The position numbers and the translations under genes were made by a program. Source: Alphaproteobacteria bacterium (GTDB taxonomy: Bacteria; Pseudomonadota; Alphaproteobacteria; Micavibrionales; UBA2020). Taken from it: 8,797 nt of DNA. The notes beneath the pieces are model-generated. The model searched no databases. It was not told the DNA's origin and was given only the letters and a program-made list of their open reading frames with translations. Each line of letters begins with the position of its first letter. Within the stretch, counting starts at the first letter, position 1. The DNA is taken from assembly GCA_018971405.1 (NCBI GenBank), contig JAGXAX010000045.1, positions 1 to 8,797 of the forward strand. Reading direction: 5' to 3'. Positions 1-7,600 of this stretch are shown in pieces.

Positions 1-860
1 GCCTCTTTCGGGTCTTTGCTGACGGAGTCCCAGGAAAAAAAAGAGCCGCTCCGCCAGTCAAAAACAAGAAGCCAGTTTTTAAGGGGGGCTCTGTTGCCGC
101 GTTCCTTTTCCATCAGAGCCCTTATCAGGCCTTCGTTCACGAACGAATCGAAAGCCTTGTGCTTGTCGGAGCGTTCAATAATCCCCCTGCACTCTTCCGT
201 AAGGGCGTCGATCTCCAGCCTTTTCTCCCGGGAGGGGTTTCTTCCCGCCTCAACCTCGTAGAAAGCGTCGGACAGCATTTTGAAGTAATTAATGACCCGC
301 CTGTCCCCTTCCTGTTCTTTGAGATGGTGCCCATATACGACAGATGTCCTTTCGATGCTTTCCGCCCAATAGTGCTGGATCTGGCTTCTGATCTGCAGTT
401 CGAGCGCGTAGCCGTTTCTTTCAAGCAGGACATGGAGGGCCCTGTAGCCGGTGTCGTCCCGGCCGCGCTCTCTGTAGTCCGTCATGTTTTTGATGGAATA
501 GACGCTTTTTTCTGTGGTATGGCCCTCCAGATATTTCAACAGGGATATGACGTCGGAATTTTTTTCGACGATGATCCTGCATCCGCCGATATCCTGAAGC
601 TGGGAAAGGCGGACGGAGAGGCGATTGAGCTTTCTGATGATCTGGGGTTTTCGCTTCAGTCTCTGGGCGATATAGTACTCCCGCCCGTATCCGGCCATAA
701 GACGCTGCAATTCTATCGTCGTTTCCGAAAGGGGCTGAAGATGGCTCATGCGATGCTCGTCAAACAGCTCTTCGAGTTCGATGTACTCGACTTCGTCTTT
801 ATAATCGTATTTGGCGAGCGCGCGGCCGGCTTTGTCAATTTTGCTTTTCGAAATGGGCAT
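1..860 (-). CDS. RelA/SpoT-domain (p)ppGpp synthetase-like protein, partial (3' end beyond the window)
   Basis: Reading leftward from the ATG at 860 gives 286 residues with no stop before the edge. Residues about 65-170 match the RelA/SpoT nucleotidyltransferase domain, which transfers pyrophosphate from ATP to GDP/GTP or, in toxic relatives, to other acceptors. Visible motifs are RLKRKPQIIRKL (67-78), LQDIGGCRIIV (88-98, with the expected metal-binding Asp90), TGYRALH (137-143) and ELQIRSQIQHYWAE (154-167, with the second acidic residue Glu154). The domain starts almost at the N-terminus, so there is no HD hydrolase, unlike long Rel/SpoT enzymes. A helical stretch (about 185-255) follows, then NWLLVFDWRSGSFFSW (262-277), possibly a beta-hairpin of a C-terminal domain. 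AAGG at 869-872 lies 8 nt before the ATG. Of the 28 arginine codons, 14 are AGA/AGG, against only about three such codons in all of glgX, which suggests acquisition by transfer. It could be a housekeeping small alarmone synthetase or a toxSAS/CapRel-type effector; the missing C-terminus would help decide. Confidence 0.85.
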   Translation of the reverse strand, partial: MPISKSKIDKAGRALAKYDYKDEVEYIELEELFDEHRMSHLQPLSETTIELQRLMAGYGREYYIAQRLKRKPQIIRKLNRLSVRLSQLQDIGGCRIIVEKNSDVISLLKYLEGHTTEKSVYSIKNMTDYRERGRDDTGYRALHVLLERNGYALELQIRSQIQHYWAESIERTSVVYGHHLKEQEGDRRVINYFKMLSDAFYEVEAGRNPSREKRLEIDALTEECRGIIERSDKHKAFDSFVNEGLIRALMEKERGNRAPLKNWLLVFDWRSGSFFSWDSVSKDPKE

Positions 861-985
861 TGCTTGCGCCTTATGCGGGATAATATGTGACCCAGTCAAT
901 ATATACGATCGGCAATGTCATGCCATAGCCTGAGGGGGAAATGCCCCCGCCGGAACTTATGTCCGGATATCGAATTCGAAGGATT

Positions 986-1144
986 TTATTGCCCTTTGGC
1001 CGGACGCGCGCCTTTTTGCACAGCGGTCTTGCAGGCGGCTTTGTCCGGCGTGCTGTCTGCCTTCGCCTGTTTCGCGGCCTGCGTGGCGGCGGCTTCGCGC
1101 CGGAGGGCGTCAAAACCCTCTTGGAATGCCTTCATCAATCCCAT
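986..1144 (-). CDS. small hypothetical protein, Lys/Ala-rich (52 aa)
   Basis: This short reading frame encodes 52 residues starting MGLMKAFQEGFDALRREAAA. The start at 1144 is chosen because a strong purine-rich site (AAGGGGAGGG, 1148-1157) sits just upstream. An in-frame start further upstream would place that site inside the gene, and Met4 would leave 13 nt of spacing. The N-terminal 20 residues could form an amphipathic helix. The remainder is Ala/Lys/Gln-rich, basic and probably disordered, with one cysteine. No signal peptide or membrane segment is visible. Codon use is GC-rich, like the host genes and unlike the RelA/SpoT gene 125 nt downstream on the same strand. I do not recognise the family. 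Whether it is translated is uncertain: the ribosome site is the main support, and GC-rich DNA often gives open frames by chance. Confidence 0.5.
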   Translation of the reverse strand: MGLMKAFQEGFDALRREAAATQAAKQAKADSTPDKAACKTAVQKGARPAKGQ

Positions 1145-1331
1145 CTGCCCTCCCCTTATATAAAAACGGATGCCCTGAAAACTAACACCCGTCACCGCCT
1201 CCGTCAAATGGATTCTGGAAATATAATATAATTCACTGTTATGCCTGCGCCAGGGCTCTGCCTCGCTTCATAAATTGTCTCAGGTCAGGCGGCCTGCTAA
1301 GATTTTAAAAACACACCGGCGGGAGACGCGC
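1145..1331. promoter_or_regulatory. divergent intergenic region upstream of glgX and the 52-aa gene, with candidate promoters
   Basis: This 187-bp AT-rich gap separates two divergent genes. Two perfect TATAAT boxes overlap by one base at 1222-1227 and 1227-1232, but neither has a good -35 box 16-18 nt upstream. The same run reads TATTAT on the minus strand (1223-1228), so it could serve the leftward gene. A better spaced pair for glgX is TTGTCT (1275-1280) and TAAGAT (1298-1303), with a 17-nt spacer and four of six matches in each box; it would give a leader of roughly 20 nt. The glgX ribosome site GGGAG (1321-1325) lies 6 nt before its ATG. No operator is recognised. The promoter assignments are consensus matches by eye only. 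Confidence 0.35.
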
Positions 1332-3428
1332 ATGGACACATTGCAAGCGGGAACACCCGCCCCTCTCGGCGCGACTTTTGACGGCGGCGGCGTCAACTTC
1401 GCGGTTTATTCCGCCAACGCCACGCAGATCGAGCTCTGCCTGTTCGACGCGTCCGGCGCGAAAGAACTCCGCCGCGTCGCGCTCGTGAAAACCGGCGACG
1501 TCTGGCACGGCTACCTGCCGAACCTGAAACCGGGCCAGCTTTACGGCTTCCGCGCCCACGGCCCTCACGATCCCGCCAACGGCCACCTGTTCAACCCCGC
1601 GAAGCTGCTGCTCGACCCTTACGCGCGGGAAATCGCGGGAACGGCGCGCTGGACGGCGGCGCAAACAGACTTCAACGCCGACAACGCAAGCGACATGCCC
1701 AAGGCCCGCGTCACGGAACCGCTGCCGCCGCGCAGCGCGCCGCCCCGCCCGCGCGCCGAAAAAGGCAAAGAGCTGATCTGCGAGTTGCACGTCAAAGGCT
1801 TCACGAAAGAGGACCCCGCCGTGCCGCAAAAGCTGCGCGGCACCTGCGCCGCGCTCGCGGAGCCCGGCGTCATCGACGGCCTTAAAAAGCTCGGCGTCAC
1901 CACGGTCGAGCTTCTGCCCGTGCAGGCCAAGCTCCACGACGCGCGGCTTGAAAAGCTGGGGCTGAAAAACTACTGGGGCTACAACACGCTCGGCTTTTTC
2001 GCACCGGAGACGGAATATCTCGCCACGGGAAAGCGCGAAGAGTTCCGCGACATGGTCGACGCGCTGCATGCGGCGGGGATCGAAGTCATCCTTGACGTCG
2101 TCTACAACCACGCCGCCGAAGGCAAGGCGCACGAGCCTGCGCTCTCCTTCCGCGGCCTCGACAACGCCGGCTACTACAAGCTCGACCCCGCCGGGAAAAG
2201 CAAGTATATCGACGAAACCGGCTGCGGCAACACGCTCGACGCCGGAAAGCCCGCCGTCCGCCGCCTGATCCTCGACAGCCTGAGATACTGGGCGGAGGAA
2301 TTCGGCGTCGACGGCTTCCGCTTCGACCTCGCGCCGGTGCTCGGCCGCACGGCGCAGGGCTTTGACGCAAACGCGCCGCTGCTGAAAGAGATCGCGGCCG
2401 ACCCCGTGCTCTCCCGACTGAGACTGATCGCCGAACCGTGGGATACGGCGGCGGACGGCTACCGGCTCGGCGCGTTCCCCGCGGGCTGGCGGGAATGGAA
2501 CGACAAGTTCCGCGACGCCGTGCGCGCCTACTGGCGCGGCGACGCGGGCAAGGCCGGCGAACTCGCCTCGCGCCTTGCGGGATCGGCCGATATTTTCGAC
2601 AAGCCGGGGCGCGCGCCTGCCGACAGCATCAACTTCGTCGCCTGCCACGACGGCTTCACGCTGAACGACGTCGTCAGCTACGACAGCAAGCACAACGCCG
2701 CCAACGGCGAAGGCAACCGCGATGGCAACGATAGCAATTTCAGCGCCAACCATGGCGCGGAAGGCGAAACGCCCGATCCCGCGATCCGGAGCCTGCGCGA
2801 GCGGCAAAAGCGCAACATGCTGGCGACGCTTTTTCTCGCGCAGGGCACGCCGATGCTGCTCGCGGGCGACGAAACCGGCAACAGCCAGCAGGGCAACAAC
2901 AACGCCTATTGCCAGGACAACGCCACCGGCTGGGTCGGCAGGGACAATCTTTCCGCGGACGCCCGCGCCCTGCGCGCCTTCGCGTGGAAGCTCGCCGCCT
3001 TCCGGCGCGAACAGAAGCTGCTGACGCAGGAGAAATTCCTCCACGGCCGGCCGGTCGATAAAAGCGGCACGCCGGACCTGCAATGGATTTCCGCCGACGG
3101 CACCCCGATGACGGAAAACGACTGGAACAGCCCGTGGAAAAAGTGCTTCGGCATGCTGCTCTCCGCCGCGCCGGAAGACGGAAAGAGCGGCCAGCGCCTG
3201 CTTGCCGTCTTCAACGCCGCCGCAAATCCCGTGCCTTTCACGCTGCCCCCCGCAAGCGGCGCGGGATGGGAGCGCGCGATCGACACGTCCGAACCGGATT
3301 TGAAAGCGCCGGACGCCGCGGCGGGCAAAACCTATACCGTTCCGGCGCGAGCGGTCGTCGTCTTCACGCAGCGCGCCGCCGGCCTCCCTGGCCCGGGTCA
3401 CGGCGGGAAGCCCGGAATTAACGGTTAG
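1332..3428 (+). CDS. glgX: glycogen debranching enzyme GlgX (GH13, isoamylase type)
   Basis: The 698-residue cytoplasmic enzyme hydrolyses alpha-1,6 branch linkages in glycogen, typically the short limit branches left by phosphorylase. Residues about 5-95 form the N-terminal CBM48 domain (GATFDGGGVNFAVYSANA near the start; FRAHGP at 73-78). The GH13 barrel follows with all four signature regions: DVVYNH (255-260), GFRFD with nucleophile Asp332, IAEPWD with acid/base Glu368, and VACHD with the transition-state Asp440. Length agrees with GlgX (about 650-720 residues). The start at 1332 is preferred because GGGAG is 6 nt upstream; a TTG 57 nt earlier is in frame but lacks such a site. The last 15 residues are Gly/Pro-rich and lie beyond the expected C-terminal beta domain. 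No other glg gene is in the window, so it may be transcribed alone. The closely related trehalose-operon debranching enzyme TreX is the main alternative name. Confidence 0.95.
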   Translation: MDTLQAGTPAPLGATFDGGGVNFAVYSANATQIELCLFDASGAKELRRVALVKTGDVWHGYLPNLKPGQLYGFRAHGPHDPANGHLFNPAKLLLDPYAREIAGTARWTAAQTDFNADNASDMPKARVTEPLPPRSAPPRPRAEKGKELICELHVKGFTKEDPAVPQKLRGTCAALAEPGVIDGLKKLGVTTVELLPVQAKLHDARLEKLGLKNYWGYNTLGFFAPETEYLATGKREEFRDMVDALHAAGIEVILDVVYNHAAEGKAHEPALSFRGLDNAGYYKLDPAGKSKYIDETGCGNTLDAGKPAVRRLILDSLRYWAEEFGVDGFRFDLAPVLGRTAQGFDANAPLLKEIAADPVLSRLRLIAEPWDTAADGYRLGAFPAGWREWNDKFRDAVRAYWRGDAGKAGELASRLAGSADIFDKPGRAPADSINFVACHDGFTLNDVVSYDSKHNAANGEGNRDGNDSNFSANHGAEGETPDPAIRSLRERQKRNMLATLFLAQGTPMLLAGDETGNSQQGNNNAYCQDNATGWVGRDNLSADARALRAFAWKLAAFRREQKLLTQEKFLHGRPVDKSGTPDLQWISADGTPMTENDWNSPWKKCFGMLLSAAPEDGKSGQRLLAVFNAAANPVPFTLPPASGAGWERAIDTSEPDLKAPDAAAGKTYTVPARAVVVFTQRAAGLPGPGHGGKPGING

Positions 3429-3525
3429 TTAACTTACATTGGATTTAATTAACGCCGGCATCCCGCTCCGGTTAATCCTCCGCGGAAGATAATGAGAGGA
3501 TGCAGGACAACAAACGGAACCCCTC
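3429..3525. promoter_or_regulatory. AT-rich gap between glgX and the DUF1800/DUF1501 unit
   Basis: This 97-bp gap contrasts sharply with the GC-rich genes around it. Counting the last codons of glgX, five TTAA tetramers fall between 3418 and 3475. It probably holds the promoter of the downstream pair and the end of the glgX transcript. I found neither a convincing -35/-10 pair nor a GC hairpin followed by T's. The only stem seen is CCGG (3455-3458) with CCGG (3468-3471), which is weak. The ribosome site for the next gene is poor (GGAA at 3516-3519, 6 nt from the ATG). Confidence 0.3.
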
Positions 3526-4914
3526 ATGACCGCCGCCAAAGACACTTTCATCGCCGTCACGCGCTTCGGTCTCGGCGCCGCGCCGGGAGATTTCGACAAC
3601 ATCCGGAAGCCGCGCCAGTGGCTTGAAGACCAGCTGACCCCCGCCGCCGCTGCCGCCGCCGCGCCGCAAAACATCCCGACGACGATGACGGCGCTGCGAC
3701 AGATGCAGGAAAACGGCATGATGATGCGGCAGGACCGTATGGCCGCGAAAGACTCCATGGACGACGGCGCGAAGGAGCAGCTCGCCGACAGCATCAAGGC
3801 CATCAACAAGGGCGAGACGCAGGATTTCGTCACGCAGGCCGCGGCGATGACCCGCGCCGCGGCAGGCTCGCCCGCGCCGTTCTTCGAGCGTCTGGTGCAG
3901 TTCTGGGCCAACCACTTCACCGTCTCCATCACCAAGCGGCAGGATATCGCCTTCGTCGCGCCCTACGTGCAGGAGGCCATCCGCCCGCACGTCCTTGGCA
4001 ATTTTCACGATCTGCTCCGCGCCGCGACACGGCATCCGGCGATGGAGATCTACCTCGACAACCAGATCTCCATGGGGCCGCACTCGAAAGCGGGCCTGCG
4101 CCAGCACAAGGGATTGAACGAGAACCTCGCCCGCGAAACCATGGAACTGCACTCGGTCGGCGTCGACGGCGGCTACACCCAGCAGGACGTGACGGAATTT
4201 TCCAAGATCCTCACCGGCTGGACGATCGACCGGCAGGGGCGCGGCGACGGCAGCGGGTTTTTCTTCGCCCCCGCCATGCACGAGCCGGGCGACAAGTTTT
4301 TTCTGGGGCAGGTCTATCACGAAAACGGCGTGAACGAGGGCGAGCAGGCGCTGCAAGTCCTCGCGCATCACCCTTCAACAGCGAAATTCATCGCCGTCAA
4401 GCTCGCGCGGCACTTCATCGCCGACGACCCGCCGCCCGCCGCGGTGGCACAGCTGCAGCAGGCCTTCGCCGCGCACAACGGCGCGCTTATCCCCGTCTAC
4501 CGCGCGCTGATCGGCCTGAAGGAAGCGTGGGCGCATCCGCTTGTCAAGCTCAAGACGCCGCAAGACCTCGTCCTCTCCATCCTGCGCGCGGGCGGTTTCG
4601 CGGATAGCCTGAAAGACCAGCAGGTCGTGGGCCCGCTGCGCATGCTGGGGCAGATGCCCTTCACCGCGCCCTCGCCCGCGGGCTGGAGCGACAGGGCCGC
4701 AGACTGGATGAGCGCCGAGGCGCTTTTGCAGCGCATCAACGTCGCCCGCTTCGCGGGGCGCCTTTTGCACACGCGCCTCAACCCGAGCTACCTGATGGAA
4801 AGCACCATCGGCCCCGTCGCCTCGGCCGAAACGCGCAACGCCGTGCTGGGCGCCGGCAGCGTGCAGGAGGCCATCACCCTTTTGTTCTCCAGCCCCGAAT
4901 TTCAGAGGAGATGA
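3526..4914 (+). CDS. DUF1800 family protein
   Basis: The 462-residue product matches the DUF1800 family throughout: TRFGLGAAPGDF (12-23) at the N-terminus, VQFWANHFTVS (124-134), AIRPHVLGNFHDLLRAATRHP (151-171), LYLDN-like IYLDN (175-179), GLNENLARETMELHSVGVDG (196-215), GYTQQDVTEFSKILTGWT (216-233), MHEPGDKFFLG (251-261) and KLARHFIADDPPP (292-304). The biochemical function of the family is not established. The protein begins directly with the conserved domain, and no Sec or Tat signal or membrane segment is visible. An Ala-rich linker (40-46) and a Met-rich charged stretch (60-80) follow the first conserved block. The gene ends 4 nt before the DUF1501 start, a linkage common for these families, so the two products very probably act together. 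The start has only a weak ribosome site (GGAA, 6 nt upstream), and I see no better in-frame start. Confidence 0.92.
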   Translation: MTAAKDTFIAVTRFGLGAAPGDFDNIRKPRQWLEDQLTPAAAAAAAPQNIPTTMTALRQMQENGMMMRQDRMAAKDSMDDGAKEQLADSIKAINKGETQDFVTQAAAMTRAAAGSPAPFFERLVQFWANHFTVSITKRQDIAFVAPYVQEAIRPHVLGNFHDLLRAATRHPAMEIYLDNQISMGPHSKAGLRQHKGLNENLARETMELHSVGVDGGYTQQDVTEFSKILTGWTIDRQGRGDGSGFFFAPAMHEPGDKFFLGQVYHENGVNEGEQALQVLAHHPSTAKFIAVKLARHFIADDPPPAAVAQLQQAFAAHNGALIPVYRALIGLKEAWAHPLVKLKTPQDLVLSILRAGGFADSLKDQQVVGPLRMLGQMPFTAPSPAGWSDRAADWMSAEALLQRINVARFAGRLLHTRLNPSYLMESTIGPVASAETRNAVLGAGSVQEAITLLFSSPEFQRR

Positions 4915-4918
4915 GCCC

Positions 4919-6178
4919 ATGACGGATAAAAAAATGACCGGTCAAAGCAAAAACATCTCCCGACGCCGCCTGCTGCAGGGTTTCGGCGCGCTCGGCGCAA
5001 GCACGATGTTTGCGGGCGCTATGTTCTCCGGCATCCGCGTCGCTTTCGCAAGCGCGCCGGTCGACGCGCGCTTCGTCTTTGTCATCCTGCGCGGCGCGAT
5101 GGACGGCTTGAACGTCATCCCGCCCTACGGCGACGGCAGCTACGTCGACGCGCGCAACGGCCTCGCCCTGCAGCCCGCGGATTACGCGCCGCTCGACAAT
5201 TTCTACGGCGCGCACAATAATCTTTCCGCCTTCACGAATATGTTTCAGGCGAAGGAGGCGCTCGCGCTGCAGGCCGTCGCCACGCCCTACCGTTTGCGCT
5301 CGCACTTCGACGGGCAGAACGTGCTGGAATCGGGCGGCCTCGCGCCGCACGAGATCGCGACCGGCTGGCTCAACCGCGCGCTGGCGCTTTACGGCGCGCG
5401 CGACAAAAAACTCGGCCTCGCCGTCGGGCAGTCGATCCCGCTCACGCTGCAGGGCAAGGTCGAGGTCGCGACGTGGGCGCCGGACGCCCTCGGCATGCCC
5501 GACGATACGATGCTGATCCTGCTCGATAAGATGTACAAAAAGGACGCGCTGTTCGAACAGGCGCTCAATGAGGCCGTGAACGTGCACAACATCGCCGATC
5601 AGGCGCTCGGCGGGCCGGACGCCATGAAGAAAATGGGCGGAGGACAGAACTTGCAAAACAAGGCGGCGATGCAAAAGACCGCGGCGGCGGTCGGCAAGAT
5701 CCTCTCCGACCCTCAAGGCCCGCGCATCGCGACGATGGAGATCAACGGCTGGGACACGCACTTCAATCAGGGCACGGCGAAAGGCCCGCTCGCTAACAAC
5801 CTCGCCGCGCTCGACGCAGGCTTCGGCGCGCTGAAAGAGTCGCTGGGCGCGGTCTGGGGAAAGACCGCCATCCTCGCCGCGACGGAATTCGGCCGCACCG
5901 TGCGCCAGAACGGCACGGCGGGCACCGACCACGGCACGGCCTCCTGCGCTTTCTTATTGGGTGGTGCGGTCAACGGCGGGCAGGTGGTGGCGCGATGGCC
6001 GGGCTTAAACGGCAACAGCCTTTATCAGAACCGCGACCTCGCGCCGACGATGGACCTGCGTCAGGCGGCGAAAGCCGTGCTCGTCGAGCATCTGGAACTG
6101 GAACTGGCGGGCGTGGAAAAATATGTCTTCCCGCAAAGCGCACAACTCCGCCCGCTGGAAGGGTTGATCAGAACCTGA
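4919..6178 (+). CDS. DUF1501 family protein with twin-arginine signal
   Basis: The 419-residue product belongs to DUF1501, distantly related to the alkaline phosphatase/sulfatase fold; its substrate is unknown. The N-terminus is a classic Tat signal: SRRRLLQGFGALGAS (14-28), a hydrophobic stretch (21-45), then a probable cleavage site around AFA-SA (42-46). Export to the periplasm in folded form is therefore expected. Family blocks follow: RFVFVILRGAMDGLNVIPPY (51-70), SHFDGQNVLE (128-137), MEINGWDTHFNQGT (273-286), ATEFGRTVRQNGTAGTDHG (321-339) and FLLGGAVNGG (345-354). GWDTH and TDHG resemble metal-site segments of the superfamily, though metal binding is inferred. AGGAG (4906-4910) lies 8 nt before the start, inside the end of the DUF1800 gene, so the genes are probably translationally coupled. 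Met6 is a possible alternative start that keeps the signal. Confidence 0.93.
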   Translation: MTDKKMTGQSKNISRRRLLQGFGALGASTMFAGAMFSGIRVAFASAPVDARFVFVILRGAMDGLNVIPPYGDGSYVDARNGLALQPADYAPLDNFYGAHNNLSAFTNMFQAKEALALQAVATPYRLRSHFDGQNVLESGGLAPHEIATGWLNRALALYGARDKKLGLAVGQSIPLTLQGKVEVATWAPDALGMPDDTMLILLDKMYKKDALFEQALNEAVNVHNIADQALGGPDAMKKMGGGQNLQNKAAMQKTAAAVGKILSDPQGPRIATMEINGWDTHFNQGTAKGPLANNLAALDAGFGALKESLGAVWGKTAILAATEFGRTVRQNGTAGTDHGTASCAFLLGGAVNGGQVVARWPGLNGNSLYQNRDLAPTMDLRQAAKAVLVEHLELELAGVEKYVFPQSAQLRPLEGLIRT

Positions 6179-6200
6179 AGCAAGGCCCGGGCGCGCGGTT

Positions 6201-6231
6201 TCACGCGTGACGGCGTTTCGCCTTAAAATTT
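6201..6231. terminator. possible terminator and palindrome between convergent genes
   Basis: The 54-nt gap between the convergent DUF1501 and small Cys/Gly genes holds a perfect 10-bp palindrome, TCACGCGTGA (6201-6210). It is followed by a small hairpin, GGCG-TTT-CGCC (6212-6222), then TTAAAATTT (6223-6231). Read rightward, this is a weak rho-independent terminator for the DUF1501 transcript. AAGGC (6182-6186) could also pair with GCCTT (6220-6224). The T-run is broken by A's, so efficiency is doubtful. Confidence 0.3.
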
Positions 6232-6232
6232 C

Positions 6233-6394
6233 TTATCCGCAGCCGCAGGAGCCGCCGCAGCAACCGCCGCCCTGTTCCTCTTCGGAATCCATGGCGTAAG
6301 CGTCGAGCACGAGCATGTCGCGCTCCTTTTTCTTCTCCGCCGGGGGGGGGGTTTCGTCCCTGCCGGAAAACATGTTCTTCAAAAGCGCGATCAT
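6233..6394 (-). CDS. small protein with Gly/Cys-rich C-terminus (53 aa), downstream of ald
   Basis: Translating leftward from the ATG at 6394 gives 53 residues. An N-terminal segment (MIALLKNMFSGRD) is followed by a Pro/Lys/Glu-rich charged middle (14-26), an acidic stretch (DSEEE, 36-40), and the tail GGGCCGGSCGCG (42-53), where four cysteines sit among glycines. AAGGGA, about 6 nt before the ATG, is a good ribosome site, and the gene begins only 11 nt after the ald stop, so both are probably on one transcript. The family is not recognised. The tail could bind a metal or an iron-sulfur cluster. It also resembles, in composition only, Gly/Cys cores of some modified peptides, but no modification enzyme is in the window. 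The coding strand contains ten consecutive C's (codons 15-18). The frame stays open across exactly ten, which supports the gene being real as read. Confidence 0.7.
   Translation of the reverse strand: MIALLKNMFSGRDETPPPAEKKKERDMLVLDAYAMDSEEEQGGGCCGGSCGCG
6342..6351 (+). repeat. 10-bp G homopolymer (C10 on the coding strand)
   Basis: Ten consecutive G's on the plus strand lie inside the small Cys/Gly-tail gene, encoding its Thr-Pro-Pro-Pro segment (15-18). A change of one base would shift the frame ahead of the cysteine tail. Such runs are both slippage-prone in cells and common sites of sequencing error. Confidence 0.9.
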
Positions 6395-6405
6395 TTCAAT
6401 TCCCT

Positions 6406-7524
<1,119 letters not shown>

Positions 7525-7572
7525 TGCTTTTTCTCCTGTGGAGTTCGATACTTCTATAAATCGCGATATGAC

Positions 7573-7600
7573 ACTATATCCCCGTTCACATTAAATTCAA
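7573..7600 (-). promoter_or_regulatory. candidate sigma-70-type promoter of ald
   Basis: On the minus strand, TTGAAT (7600 to 7595) and TATAGT (7578 to 7573) are separated by 16 nt, giving four and five matches to the consensus boxes. Transcription would begin near 7566, leaving a leader of about 42 nt before the ald ATG. The -35 box overlaps the rocD ribosome site (AAGGG, 7599-7603), so the two divergent genes are packed tightly. A perfect palindrome ATCGCGAT (7560-7567) lies at the expected start point, and TATAAA (7555-7560) on the plus strand is a possible -10 for rocD without a good -35 box. The call rests on consensus matching by eye. Confidence 0.4.

Noticed and set aside
159..890. A 243-codon plus-strand frame opposite the RelA/SpoT gene
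   Set aside because: The minus-strand reading contains the full synthetase motif set. The plus-strand translation matches nothing recognisable.
934..948. GGGGG-AAATG-CCCCC hairpin between the 52-residue gene and the RelA/SpoT gene
   Set aside because: It has a five-pair stem without a downstream T-run on the minus strand, so it does not meet the form of an intrinsic terminator.
965..976. GATATCGAATTC on the plus strand (GAATTCGATATC on the minus strand), as in a common cloning-vector polylinker
   Set aside because: The match is limited to two adjacent palindromic sites. The flanking bases (TTCGAA on one side, TCCGGA on the other) do not continue the polylinker, so chance is more likely than vector contamination. 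It includes a perfect TCGAATTCGA palindrome at 970-979, just after the 52-residue gene, with no T-run to make it a terminator.
1305..3401. A 698-codon open frame on the minus strand opposite glgX
   Set aside because: It is antisense to a complete GH13 enzyme with all catalytic residues. GC-rich codon bias leaves long open shadow frames, and its translation is a low-complexity Arg/Ala/Val mixture with no domain.
3500..3529. A 9-residue leader frame whose TGA overlaps the DUF1800 ATG
   Set aside because: The purine run GAGAGG directly abuts its ATG, leaving no spacing for initiation, and so short a frame is expected by chance.
4874..5932. A 352-codon minus-strand frame opposite DUF1501, and a similar one at 3472-4371 opposite DUF1800
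   Set aside because: Both are shadows of well-supported family members. Their translations are rich in Arg, Ala, Val and His with no recognisable motif.
7568..7596. ATGACA-17 nt-TTAAAT as a rocD promoter
   Set aside because: Transcription would start near 7603, inside the rocD ribosome site, leaving no usable leader.
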